From Aldrovandia affinis (lineage: Eukaryota; Chordata; Actinopteri; Notacanthiformes; Halosauridae): a stretch of 64,000 bases of DNA. This document shows, one piece after another, positions 24,097 through 49,829 of the stretch; within the stretch, counting starts at the first letter, position 1; each line of letters starts with the position of its first letter. The DNA is taken from contig JAINUG010000047.1 of assembly GCA_029706075.1 (NCBI GenBank), positions 1,682,675-1,746,674 of the forward strand, in the 5' to 3' direction. A program made the translations under genes and the position numbers. A model generated the notes under the pieces. It was not told the DNA's origin. It did not search any database and saw only the letters and a program-made list of their open reading frames with translations.

Positions 24097-26773
24097 CGAT
24101 GGTACAAGCCTGTTCTAACATCGGTGATTATGGGCAATGTGCCCTTGCCTGGCAAATAAACTTAATTAACTGGTAGCGTATCTAAAGCATGATCGAGTTT
24201 TCCGCCAAAGCAGCCTCCTGTGCTTCACAGAGACCTGGTTGAATGTTAGCATTCCTACTGCATACACAGGAATGGATGGTTTTTCACTGATCAGGCTAGA
24301 CAGGGACCCGATTAAGTCGGGCAAGAAGACGGGAGGAGGTGTATGCCTTTATCACCCAGGGAACATTACGGAGAAGAAGAGAGTGTGCAACCAGAACATT
24401 GAACTCCTGGCGTTGAGTCTCAAACCTTACTACCTAACCTGTGAGTTCTCTAATGTTTTTGTTATAGTGGTCTATATACCACCATCAGCTAACGCCAAAC
24501 TGACCACTGACACAGTATCCAGAGTCACTCACGACCTGCAACGTCACTCACCTGATGCACTCACGATCTTCAATGGGGATTTCAACCACTGCACTCTCTC
24601 CTCCTCTCTGCCTTCATTCAGACAGTTTGTTACCTGTCCTATGAGGAATGATAGAACTATCAATCTTTTTTATGCAAATGTCAAGAACAGATTTCCATCC
24701 ATTATATTGCCCCCCCTAGGCTGCTCAGACCACAACTTGGTGTTGTTGACAACTAAATACATCCCTCTGGTCCACAGACAGCCTCCCTCCACTAAATACG
24801 TGCATGTGTGGTCAGAGGAGGCATGCAAGGAGTTGAGGGGCTGCCTTGAATGCCCTCACTGGTCTGTTTTTATTTTTATGGCTGACTGCATCACTGACTA
24901 TATTAACTTTTGTGTTGATATGGTAATCCCATGTAAAACCGCTAAAGAATTCTCAAATAACAAGCTGTGGGTCACTAGAGAGATTAATGTTGCTATAAAT
25001 AAAAAGAAGGCAGCTTTTACTAGTGGTGACAAGGACAGAATTAAATCTGCACAGAAATAAATGAAATGGGTTATAAGGCAGGGAAAGCGGAATTACAAAG
25101 AAAAGGTTGAGGGTAACTATACCATAGAGTGACACTAGCTGTCTGTGGAATGGTATGAGGCTGATTACAGGCTATGGCCCCACCAGTTCTAACCTGCAGG
25201 AAGGGTTCTGGTTAGCTAATGAAGCTAACCAGTTCTTTGCCAAGTTCGATGAAAATGACTTCTTGGCAGAGCGTGAGGCAGTTCACTCACCCTCTCCCTG
25301 TTGGGGTCTGATCCTCAAGGTGTGTGCAGACCAACCAGGTCTTACTCTCATCTCTCATCAAGATGGGAATATCTGGATCTGCACTGACATGGTTCAAGTC
25401 CTACCTAGCTGACTGGTCCTACCAGGTGGCCTGGAGAGGATCCCTCTCCTCTCCCCACACCCTCTCTACCGGAGTCCTGCAGGGCTCGGTGCTAGGCCCC
25501 GCCCTATTTTCCCTGTCAATCAATCAATCAATCTTTATTTTTGTATAGCGCCATTTACAAACAGGTTGTCACACATCGTTTCACAATTAGCATTTTCCAG
25601 AAGGAATCAAAAAACCAGAAAACCATTGGAGCCAATGTGGGAGACTGGAAAATTAGAAGGCGGTCGAGATGAACTCCTGGAAAATTGTGGGATACAAAGA
25701 AAAACAAAACAAATAGTCCTTGAGGCTCATGAGGCTTAACAGACCACCAGAAGGGCATTCTAAGTGTAGGGGTGGGGTGGACCTCATCCCTCCAGATACC
25801 AGGGCAGGGCAGGGGATGGAACCAGCAGCTAGGGTCTGGGCCAGCGGCATCCGGCTAACACATGGCAGGTTTTGTTATCTCTGCTCATGGTTTTTCTTAT
25901 CACTGTTATTCTGACGACACTGAACTGTGGCCTGGATGTCCACCTACCACCTGAAGCTGAACCTGGGGAAAACTAGAAACCAGCAAAGGGCTCCCCGGTG
26001 ATTGATGCTTCAATAGTGTCTCCGTCCCAGTCTGCTAGGAGTCTTGGAGTTACCCTGGACAATCAGCTGTGCTTCTCGGGCCACATCACAGCGATCACCC
26101 GGACCTGCCGATTCTCCCTCCACAACATCTGGAGGATCCGACCGTTCCTCACCCAAGAGGCTACACAACTCCTGGTCAAGGCCCTGATGATCTTGCGTCT
26201 GGACTACTGCAATTCCTTACTGGCAGGCCTACCAGCCTGTGCCATCAAGCCATTGCAACTAGTCCAGAATGCTGTTCAATCCATTATTGGACTGACCCCA
26301 GACTCGCTGGAAGTGATCACAGAGCAGAGAACAAGAAGAAAGCTCAAGTGTGTCCTGCAAAGTGCGGATCATCCTCTCTACATTGTTTTTAATGACTTAA
26401 AGAGAACCTTTAGTAACAGGCTAGTTATCCCTAAATGTTCTTCCGAAAGATTTAGGAAGTCTTTTGTACCGGCAGTCAGGTATTTTAACGAGCATTGTTG
26501 ATGTTGATGGAGTTTGATGATGATGAAGGTGGTAATGATGATTATGACTATCAGCTGATGTTGATATTCTTCTTTGTTTATTTATTTATTATTACTATTT
26601 TATTATTATTATTATTTATTTTTTTTTTTTATTAACTGGCAGGTTAATCCTAGGTTTACTGCCTTGTGTTGTATGGCTGTTCTGCCTGTTTTTATGTCCT
26701 ATATGTTTGGTGACAATCCATTTTCCCCTCTGGGGATTAATAAAGGGTATCATTTCCTTTTGTATCATATTGT
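24097..26773 (+). mobile_element. Rex1/CR1-group LINE (LINE B) nested in LINE A
   Basis: A 7-bp duplication ATGATTA (24090-24096 and 26774-26780) brackets this element, and LINE A reads on across it (KRMI / INEAKRSYF). A 273-residue open stretch at 24239-25060 holds the endonuclease, with TGGGVCLYH, NIELLALSLKPYYL, VVYIPPSANA, FNGDFNH and LGCSDHNLVLL. Reverse transcriptase pieces follow (GVLQGSVLGPALFS, SDDTEL; RSLGVTLDNQLCFSGHI). The 3' end is CCTCTGGGGATTAATAAAGG. The endonuclease frame is better preserved than LINE A, as expected for a later arrival. Confidence 0.85.
25519..25876 (-). mobile_element. LINE 3' tail nested in LINE B
   Basis: It begins with TCAATCAATCAATCAATC and TTTTTGTATAGCGCC, the reversed 3' end of an L2-like LINE, and interrupts the LINE B reverse transcriptase between ALFSL and AHGFSYHCYSDD. 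It is the third nesting level. Confidence 0.7.
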
Positions 26774-27805
26774 ATGATTAATGAAGCCAAAAGGTCTTAC
26801 TTTAAAAACAAAGTCAATGAGAATAAAAATGATTCAAGAAAGCTTTGGAAATCACTCAAAGACTTAGGTTCAAGCAATAGATTAAAAACCAAGAACTCCT
26901 GCATTGGCCTAAATATAAACGGGACAGTAACATTTGACAGACCAGAGATTGCAGACAATTTTGATTCATTTTTTACCACCATAGCAGGGGAACTTGTTGA
27001 CAAACTCCTAGAGCACTCTGGTATTTTTGGAAAGTCTCATGTTGAAAAATTCTATTCCAACTCCAGAATCTGAGGGGAGGCTGTTTTGTTTTTCAAGGCT
27101 GGTAACATCAAAAGCAAATATGCTTGCTTTATGTTCATAAAGCCACAGGCCTAGATCATATTGCAGCAAAATTTATAAGTGATTCAGCTGATCAGATTGC
27201 CCCATATGTGTCCCACATCATCAATCTATCAATAGAAATGGGACCAGTGCCACAGGAGTTCAAACAGGCCAGAGTGATTCCACTATTAAAAAAGGGTAGC
27301 AAGGTAGTTCAGGGGAATTACAGACCAGTGTCAATTTTAAGCATCCTGTCAAAGGTTTTAGAAAAAGTAATATATGAGCAGATATGAGTTCATTGTTGCA
27401 CATAAGTTATTGTACAGTCAGGGTTTAGACAATCCCACTCAACAGATATATATTTGCTTTACTTGACTGACTACAACAGAAAGGAAATGGAAAAAGGCAA
27501 TTACTGTGGAATTACTGGATCTCCAGAAAGCCTTTGACACAGTAAACCACAGAATACTTTTACTTAAGCAAGGCTATGGGTTTTCATGCAAAGTCATTAC
27601 AGTGGATGCAGTCATATCTAACAGGTAGAAACCAAGTGGTGGAGGCGGGTGGAATACTATCCAATCCAAAATAAATCAGCTGTGGAGTCCCCCAAGAGAG
27701 CATCCTTGGACCACTTTTGTTTTTACTTTACATAAATGACATGAAATCGGCCTGTTCTTGTCCCTTGTTTTTATATGCTGATGATTCTGCCCTACTCATG
27801 TACAT

Positions 27806-28103
27806 CTACATTTGACATTTTAAGCATTTAGCAGATGTTCTTATCCAGAGCAACTTACAAGATGTGCATTAATACATGGTATGATCAATCATGCAGAGAT
27901 CAGTGCAGTAATACAGCGATAGACATCATTGTTGGCAGCTGCATACCATATCTGTCACACCGGGAAGGAAAAGGTTAGTACTTAGGGTATTTTTTTTAAG
28001 TATACATATACAAAAAGCAGTAGTAGGCAGTGGTGATGACAATTGGCTAGATGTACAGAATTCAGTGGTAGTGGAGTCTGAAAAGGTGGGTTTTAGTTCA
28101 CAG
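27806..28103 (+). mobile_element. SINE/LINE-tail-like repeat nested in LINE A
   Basis: It begins near TTTAGCAGATGTTCTTATCC and AGAGCAACTTACAAG, a widespread fish repeat block, and ends near AGTGGAGTCTGAAAAGGTGGG. A second copy at 41484-41835 matches over the whole length. The family is not identified with certainty. Confidence 0.6.
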
Positions 28104-28697
28104 CCAGTACTATTATGCCTATACCTCGTGGTATAGTAGCACATCACAATCTCTCAAGGATAAACTACAAACATTCCAGAATAAATTGGTGAGAGTTGTA
28201 CTGAAGCTACATCCCAGGACTAATTTGGATGATAGTCATTTTAAACAACTAAATTGGCTTAGAGTTCAAAACCGGTCTTATTTATAAAATTCTCCACAAC
28301 TCAGCCCCAAGCTATCTCTCTGTCTATGTTAGCTATATTAGTGAGTCATGACCATAACACCTGTTCCAGTGTTGCCAACCTAAAAATAATGCCTTATAAA
28401 ACCAAGGCAGGAAAAAAACACCTTCCAGAACACCGGTGCAGAAGAATGGAACAAGCTGCCAGATTAAATGAAATGTATTCAGGTGGAGAGTAGTTTCAAG
28501 AAAAAGGTATAAGTATAAGGAATATATTATTTAATCAATAAGGGAAGTTATTTGCACCATCAAGGGAAATAATTACATGATTGATTGTTATGTGATGTAT
28601 TTATTTTTTTATTATGTTTTGGAGTGTTGATCATATAGAGGACCACAATGGAAATAAGTTGGCTTTTGCCAACTTTTTTGTGTTATCCTCAGCAATT

Positions 28698-28895
28698 TCA
28701 AATCAAATCAAATCAAATTTATTTGTATAATGCTTTTCACAATTGAATTGTCACAAAACGCTTAACAGAGGGGGAAAAGCAAAGCCCCAAAAAGCAAGCC
28801 TAAGGGCAACAGTGGCAAGGAAAAACTCCCTTGGAAGGGAGAAACCTTGGGAGGAACCAGACTAAAAGGGGGGGAGCCCATCCTCTTCTGGCCTC
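28698..28895 (-). mobile_element. L2 3' tail, reversed, nested in LINE A 3' UTR
   Basis: Starts with CAAATCAAATCAAATC and GTCACAAAACGCTTAACAG, the reverse complement of the L2 3' end seen at 22400-22612, and splits the LINE A 3' UTR. It shares the AAACTCCCTTGGAAGGGAG block of that family. Confidence 0.75.
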
Positions 28896-30012
28896 ATTTT
28901 TGCATTAATGTGATGTAATGTATCAAAGGTATGTCTGTCGCATTGTGTGTATATCTATTACTTTTTTAAATTTTTAAATAAAAACGAACTACTACTGCTT
29001 CAACTAGTTATTCACAAGGAAGAATTACCTTCAAAAATCTGTGGAATCTGTGTTTTACCTCAGCGCTGTTCTTAACCTGTTCAACACCTCAAGCAATTCC
29101 ACCTTGTTGATTGTGACTGTAGGTTCCCTTGGCTGCCTTCCTCATACACCATGGAGCGCCTGACCCTGCACGTGTGGGAGCAGGCAGGGAAGCCCATCTT
29201 CTTCAACTGCCTGCAGGGGTTCGGACAGTCCTTAAATGCTTGACCCAGTACTGCAAGATCAGTGTGCCTAGTACCAGCGCTACTGTCCAGGCTCATCCCT
29301 GGTACACAGAGCCTTCCGAACCAGCCAACGTGAGAAGGATCTCTGGGTCTCAGCTGTATGGAGGGATCAGAAATGAAAATTCCTTCTGTACAGAAGCAAC
29401 TAAAACACTGAACTACAGGTTATGAATGTGAAGTTCAAAGACTGGTATTAGTCATAAATTATGTAAAGATTATCATCATATGATGTGGTTTCAGTTTAAA
29501 TAAGGTCTTTGCACTTGTCATTCAATGATAATTAAAATACAATGGATCCGACTCACTGGGGAAAAACAAACCTGCGGCACAGATTAAGCATACCAGTTGG
29601 TTACATACCACTGACACATGCCATTTTGGTGCCAAACTGTATTGATTTCAAATATGAATGTTTGTCAGAATGTGAACAATGGAAAACAAATGGATGTTCC
29701 AATGAAAATATACATTCTCAGTTCTGGTCAAATAATATTTAAGAATGAAACATTTAACGAACAAGGCTCCTTTTTCAAGGCTCTGCAAAAGATCTGTTCA
29801 CATGACATCAGTTTGCATTCATGTAAGACCCCCATTTTGACAAAAGGGTTTTTATGTATTGTAGAAAGAGAACATTTTGACTTCAGTACAGGCCATATGA
29901 CTTTACTGTTATTTTTTGTGCTAGGGGAAGGTTGCTTATCCTGGACCCAGACAACCCCACTCTGACCATCTGTGGGAACTGCAATGCCTTGGATGAGGTT
30001 GCCATGATATAT

Positions 30013-30163
30013 ATATATGCCATTTAGCAGACGCTTTTTATCCAAAGTGATTTACAGTAAGTGATTGCATACATTTTTCAGTACATGTGGTCCCAATGGG
30101 AATTGAACCCACAACCTAAGCGTTGTTAATGCCATGCTTTACCTACTGAGCCACACAGAACCT
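30013..30163 (-). mobile_element. tRNA-derived SINE interrupting the OAS-like exon
   Basis: On the minus strand the head has A box TGGCTCAGTAGG and B box GGTTCAATTCC, and the tail is GTAAATCACTTTGGATAAA followed by GCGTCTGCTAAATGGC. It separates ALDEVA from QEEFAQATAEW of the OAS-like sequence. A second copy lacking the B box is at 47280-47402. Confidence 0.78.
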
Positions 30164-30249
30164 GGTAGTCAGGAAGAGTTTGCTCAAGCTACTGCTGAAT
30201 GGGGTTCAGGCTACAGGGCCCTGGTTTTTCATGGACCGCTAGCAAAGAC

Positions 30250-31165
30250 ACACAAAATACAACTACTTTTATCAAATTCATCACAAGATACTGCTCACAA
30301 CTTCAGATGAAGACTTAACACTTTCACTGTGGTTACTAGGGTTAGATTACCCTTTAACAATACTTCATTGTAATTAGTGATGGTAATATCAATTAACAAA
30401 AAACAACAACTACAAAACCTTGCCTGTGGGTATATTTATTTATCATGATGAACTGATTTAGAAAGAAACTATAAAGCTTTATTTACAAATATGGACAAAA
30501 CCAAACACTTCCCTTTTGAGATTCAGTCAAAATGTATTTAGTAACAGGTTCGGTGCTTCACACAGATTGATTGTTCATCCAACAAAATATTTTCACTATC
30601 ACATTTTCAGATGCCAAGTATTTAGGTCTGATATAGACACATTAAAGGTAGATTTCCTCTGGTATGATTAAGTTTATTATGGAAATACCAATGCCAGCAT
30701 GGGCAGTGCCTGAAAGTTTATTTTAGAAATACCATTGTCAGTGTGGGCAGTGCCTAATGTGGGAGCTCTTTGGAGTTTCAAGGAAATCTGAACATGATTT
30801 ATGAAGTGCTACTTATCCACACTACAACTGGCAGTGCACATTTTGGCAAGTGCTGAAGCACTGCATTCCTGCACCAGAATACCTATTTGCTTAAGAGAAG
30901 CACATATTTATGAGCAAGGGAGGAGTGTTACCGCCAGCCTCAAATCATTCCCCAATATTAGTGGCTAAATTAATCCCTCCCTCTCCACCTCAGGTGATGT
31001 GAGAGGAGAGGTCTGGTGCAAAATGGCTGTCGTGCATCACCAAAGTTTGTGCTACAAATTGGTTGAGCTTGAAGAAAATCACTCCCCCTTCACTGTAAAG
31101 CGCTTTGAGATCATGGGATGAATGTAAATGCAATCCATTATTATGACATTATTATAATTACTGAT
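30250..31165. other. Intergenic; probable LINE/SINE tail at the right end
   Basis: No exon was seen. From about 30930 to 31165 the plus strand ends in CTGTAAAGCGCTTTGAGATC, then AATGTAAATGCAATCC and an ATT-rich tail, typical of a fish LINE or SINE 3' end. It lies 90 bases beyond the LIX1 stop codon on the 3' side. Confidence 0.4.
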
Positions 31166-31255
31166 CTCAACCATGGAAGAACCAGTCAGTTCCACAGAAG
31201 TTCAAGATGGCTTCTTCTGTGTCAGACCTTAGGGGCATCGGTCTGCATGAGCCCA

Positions 31256-44984
<13,729 letters not shown>

Positions 44985-47279
44985 CCCAGCGGCCTCTGCT
45001 CCCCAGACTTAATCAGGCACTGTCCTCATGCTCCAAGGGGCCCACAGCTTTTACTTGAGCTTTCACTTGAATCCTTGTCTCTGCCGGGACCAGGATCCAA
45101 CGTGTGCAAAGCCCAAAATAAATCCTGTCTTTTTTTTCTTCTCCGCTGCTCTCTCCCTCCGTACATCTGCCAATCAGGTGCGGGAAGGCTTGTAAAGCCA
45201 GCCCCCTGGGGTCCTCCTCTGAGGCTGGCCCACCTTTGTCAAGTGGCGGACTAATTAGCCGCGAGGCTGGACGACATACTCTGCTACCACTTCTCCTCTG
45301 TCTTATTAAGCACAGCCACCGATTGCCTAAATCAGCCCGCTAAATCCCAGCACAGGAATGCAGCCCCTTCCCCATTCAGAGCTGTACGGTCACTGCAGCT
45401 GCCAAAGCTTGACTGTTATGACATCCCTGTTATGAAATAATCCCATATACTGCAAGCCTTAATGCAAAATTAAAAAGGATTATTAGAGATTTAAAAAAAC
45501 AGGCACTATTTCCTGCCTGTTAAGAATATGTTTTTTTGTTTGAGGCAATGTTTCTCCACAGGGATTCTTTAGGCCTGATTCAATTTTGTAGCATTACAAA
45601 AGTGTTTTTTTTTCTTTCTTTTTTTAAACAAACAACAACAAAAAAGTCCAGTGTATGTTTATCAGATCTGACATTTTTCAACTTCAGAAAAAATAGAAAA
45701 CATGACTTTGATTCAGCGACGCAACAACTTTAGAGCTTTTAAAGCCTTAAAATGATGCCAGATTCATAGAGAAATATTAAAACACGATTCTGAAATGTGA
45801 GCACAAAAGAAAGGGACCTCGATTACAGTTTACTATGTGCCTTCAATATATCTCCCACTCATTTTTGGCAATAGCAGTGCCAGCATTTTGATCCAATGCA
45901 GACTAAGAGTTTTTGTAGAGATTGATGAAAGAAACTTGTACTTTTGCATGATATCCTTTTGCCTTTCCAAGGCATATTGGCAATTATTTCTATTTTAACT
46001 TCATTTCAGATCCAAATCTACCAGCAGCCAGAATCCATTTTAATGGACTTCATTAGTACAAAATCCTGATACTAATTTCACCCTCTGTCTGTTTCGCATT
46101 CTGGAAGAACTAGACATTGTGGGGCCATGGGATTCAATGTGTAGAGGCTCTGAGAACACTTGAATGTAGGCTTATAACCAACATTAATTGGCCAACATGA
46201 ATAGCGTTCATTCATTGATTCATTGATGAATTCATCCACTTCCTGTCTCAAGGAGCTGCTTATAAATGCATTATTGTGCATCAATAAATTCAGCACCACA
46301 AAGCCCTAAAAAAGTCACTTTTTTTTGGTTCATTTGTGCTTCATTACTGGTGTAATCAATTGTTTATTTCTCCTGTCACGTTAATCAATATTTTCATTCA
46401 GATTTCCCCCCTGTATTGATCCGTTTTCTTCATTTTAACATTTTTAAAATCTTCAAAATCAAAAATCTGAACGTCTGCTCCCCCGCACCCCCCCTTCCCC
46501 AAATTCCTCAGGTCTTTATCGAGAGAATGTAGTCAGCCCTTTCACAGGTTGGCCTCATTGTCAGAGTGCTCTGGGAATGGACACAAGTGCTTTGCATAAG
46601 TGACAGGCCCCACTCAACAATAGCTGTATAGAAGGGAATAAGCTTGCATCCCAAATCAAATAGTTCTATAAGCTCTTCAGAAAAGCGCAGTTCTATAGCG
46701 GCCTTGTGTCCGCTGGCGGCCTGCTCCACAAAGTAGTCTGGAGATTTCAGAAGAGAAAGTGTTAAGTTGCTGATGTTCTGTAAAAGGCTTGTTTTCGAGT
46801 TCCTCTATAACTCATTCACATGCAAAAGAGGGATGAATCGGAAAACCACAATTCCATCCGAGAAACCCACTTGTTATGTAAAACCCATGGACTCAAAAAA
46901 AATTCTGAGAGTATCGGCGGGATCAAAACCACCCTCGCCCTTGTCCTGTCAATCAATGTTGGCCTGTTGATGGGGGATGGGGGGGACAGAAAACAAACTT
47001 AGGGGGGATGGTGTGGAGACTTTGAAGGAACATGTGTATGTTTTCACTGCAGTCAAATGGCCCTGCCTTCTACGCCAGCCGCAGGGCTGAATGGGATCTG
47101 TCTGCCGAGCAAAGGAAACAAAGTCTAACTCTCCTGTAAACACTGGCCATGACTACCCCATGTGTCCACATGCTGGGAGGGACGACACTTTCACCTCTGT
47201 CCAGACAAAATGTTCTTGTTCTGTGTCCGGCTGCATTTGTACACACAATTACATGGATACTCTCTACCTTATTTATACA
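44985..47279. other. LIX1 upstream/intergenic region
   Basis: This should contain the LIX1 promoter, but no single site can be assigned. The first 400 bases upstream of the ATG are less AT-rich than the introns. Beyond them only low-complexity stretches (T and A runs near 45610, a C-run near 46485) were noticed. Confidence 0.5.
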
Positions 47280-47402
47280 TGAGATGATACATTTTATTTT
47301 ATCCAAAGTGACTTACAGTATTGAATGCATACATTTTTCAGTATATGTGAACCTAAGCGTTGTCAGCACCATGCTCTACCTACTGAGCCACATAGAGCCA
47401 TG
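47280..47402 (-). mobile_element. tRNA-derived SINE, B-box deleted copy
   Basis: Same family as 30013-30163: TTATCCAAAGTGACTTACAG tail, then the TACCTACTGAGCCACA head on the reverse strand. The stretch that would hold the B box is missing. Confidence 0.7.
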
Positions 47403-47499
47403 GTACCAAAAGTCATTCATTTAATGGCCTATGCCAGTGAGCAGTTTACTTTTCATCATCAACCAGGGGTAAAGAATGTGGAGAAATAATTGATTAAGC

Positions 47500-48465
47500 A
47501 ATAACTAATACAGTATATACTGTATATACAGGTTGAGTAAATTATACACTTGAGTAAATGAGGGATAGAAAGTGTATTGCAAGCAGATGCTTCCACACAA
47601 CTGTGGCTCCTCAGTTAATTAAGTAATTAACATCCCATCAAGCATAGTCATATAGTTGCCCATTATGTTGGCTACCATGAAGAAGAATAATAGATCTCAG
47701 TGGCTTTGAAAGAGGGGTTATTGTTACATCTATATATACTTCACTAGAGTTTTATGTTAGACACACCTGTTGGCCTTATGTCTGTTTAAGTGTGTTTCTA
47801 CAGCTCTGCCTCATAGGTCATTTTTACTCTGCACTCTCTAACTTTCTATGTGATAAAGCTCTTTACATATTCCTAAATAGGGGTGTATGCCAAATAAGTA
47901 AATATTTGATAAGTAATTAATAAACTAAATATGAAATGCTCTCATTTGCATTTTATATACAGATAACTGACAAAATAGACATAATTAGACCCCTCTCCGT
48001 AAGGTTCTCGACAGACTGTTCTTTATGAACCCTAGATTGATATTTGCGGTCAACTGATTCAGAATTGCTCATGTTTTACCTTGCATCTCAAACCAATGCA
48101 GACATCACGGTCAAGGAGTATTTAGTATTGACCAGTTGCCCTTGGTTGATTATGTCTTTACCTTCCATCTCATCAGCCTCATCTTAGCCTGAAACATCAG
48201 CAAGTTGAGCATTCTTTTGACTGAACAAAGCATTCCACAACAATCACCCCTCTTTCAAAGTCACTGAGATCTCTTCTTCTAGCCATGGTAGTCAAAATAA
48301 TGGCTAACTACATGACCCTAAGCATGATGAGATGTTAATTAACTAATTAACTCAGTAACCATACCTGTGTGGAAGCACTTGTTTTCAATATATTTTGCAT
48401 TCCTCATTTACTCAAGTTTTTCCAGTTACCGGTACATAATTCTGCTGTAAAGTTCTGGTGTAACT
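47500..48465. mobile_element. Fold-back Tc1-like element
   Basis: Arms of about 200 bp, 47521-47730 and 48240-48425, are inverted copies of one Tc1-like 5' region. Read on the minus strand, the right arm begins a transposase (MARRRDLSDFERGVIV); the left arm reads the same region in the opposite sense in decayed form. About 500 bp of sequence unlike Tc1 lies between. The outer right end contains GTTCTGGTGTAACTGAAATT. Neither arm has a catalytic domain. Confidence 0.7.
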
Positions 48466-49829
48466 GAAATTACAATGATTTATCTTTCATGCATAAAAAT
48501 ATGCAACTTGTTAAATTTAACCAACACTAGAACTCCTGACTTTCTTTATACCCGGAAGACAATATGTGCCAGTCATCTCTGATGTTAAACAATGTTTCTT
48601 TTTGGCTATCCGGATACAGATGGGGGGGGGTTGACATAACCTGTATAGAGTGCCTTTTGTTTGAGACTTGAGGCATTCTAATGTAAACGGAGCACATGGG
48701 GTCTGCTCTGTGTGCAAAGCTGTAGGCTGCCCTCTGCTGACCTGATCCCCCACTGGAAGACAGCAGCAGATCATGGAGAGAGATGGGGAGAGGGAAAGGG
48801 GCCAGCAGGACTTGATTCTTGTACTCGTGAGCACAGCGCCTTGGAATCCATAATCATACACATACTTAACTCACTTCAGTCATCCCAGCTACATAAACAA
48901 ACTAATATGTTCAAATGTAAGTTTCCCTTTACAAGGAGTGCTATGTAAAGTAAACAGTCATAAAAATGAAGACAAAGCCAGACATGTTCCAACAGGGTTA
49001 GATGGGTGGCTGGCTTCTTGGCCATAGCACAGGGCTTGGGAAAGATTTGCCGTTTGTTTGCCCGAGCTTGGGGCTGGGCCAAGCATTCTGTTCAAGACAT
49101 GTATATAGCCGCCAGTTCATTTTGACCCCAAACAGAGTTTCTGCTTGGTCCTCATGTCAACTCACTTCTTTGCCAAAGTACTGTAATCACCCATAGTTCA
49201 ATGTTATACCTCAGTTTTAACAATTTAAAATGGGAGTGATTTTTATTTTGGGTTTAGAAGTGCAAAGCTGGCACTTACACCTGTAGTGCTTTAAAGCCAG
49301 CAAAATAACATGAAGTCATTATAGCCATCATCACATAGGTAATACTACTTCTGCGTTCTTGTTTTGTTGCTAGTGTCTGGTTAAACACAAAATAAAAAAG
49401 TTATTCTTTGCCAAATCTCACAGCTCTGCCATCACCAAGACAGATAACTATGTCTAACAGAACAAAACAAGCAGAGCAAATGACACTGGCATATCTGCAC
49501 TGGTGAGGTTATCTCACCAAGTCTGGAAGTCCACATCATGTAATAGTGTTTATCGTACCATCTGGAAACTGAGTGAGAGCTCCACGACAATGCAGCACTA
49601 TGTAGTCAACTCCACATTTTTTTCACACGCTTGAAAAAGAATAGGCTATATTAAATAAACAATACAAATTATGAGCTGTGCAAATTGAAAACTTCTGCCG
49701 TGTGTACCCAGTCACTACTTTGACAAGGAATATATATTTCTTTCAAAAACGATATGCCACACCGCTGATTATTTTATATAAATGACAAAATATGCATTAA
49801 CATTTCATCTTAAATAGTGTTTTATTAGA

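Larger units (their letters stand above)
23185..28985 (+). mobile_element. L2-type LINE (LINE A), near full length but interrupted
   Basis: Endonuclease start (LNVCSLLPKIDKICTLANK), then after an insertion NEAKRSYFKNKVNE, ATGLDHIAAKF, QARVIPLLKKGS and NYRPVSILSILSKVLEKV (reverse transcriptase), then a decayed C-terminus near 28150-28480 and a 3' UTR running to an AAATAAA-rich end at 28985. Three elements have landed in it: a second LINE (24097-26773), a SINE-like block (27806-28103) and a reversed L2 tail (28698-28895). Many stops and shifts. It sits in the presumed intron between OAS-like blocks 1 and 2. Confidence 0.8.
22682..30250 (+). pseudogene. Broken 2'-5'-oligoadenylate synthetase (OAS)-like gene, 3' exons
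   Basis: OAS enzymes make 2-5A from ATP on binding dsRNA and so activate RNase L. Three exon-like blocks occur in order. Block 1 (from 22682, after acceptor TTTTGTATAG) reads SLYAQMVNLIENEDLQLISP and LLQYQVEFVKRA, like human IYVKLIEECTDLQ...FTELQRDFLKQR. Block 2 (29123-29329, acceptor ACTGTAG, donor GTGAGA) reads FPWLPSSYTMERLTLHVWEQ, like LPPQYALELLTVYAWE, then shifts frame to RTVLKCLTQYC, then passes a stop to YQRYCPG. Block 3 (from 29925, acceptor GTGCTAG) reads GRLLILDPDNPT, like human exon 5 RPVILDPADPT, is split by a SINE, and resumes at 30167 with QEEFAQATAEW (human RQLAQEAEAW). The block 3 border falls where a human OAS1 exon starts. At least one frameshift, one stop and several insertions make it a pseudogene. 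Confidence 0.68.

Noticed and set aside
48517-48861. A 114-codon minus-strand open frame between LIX1 and RIOK2
   Set aside because: No protein similarity, no splice context and low-complexity composition; most likely chance.
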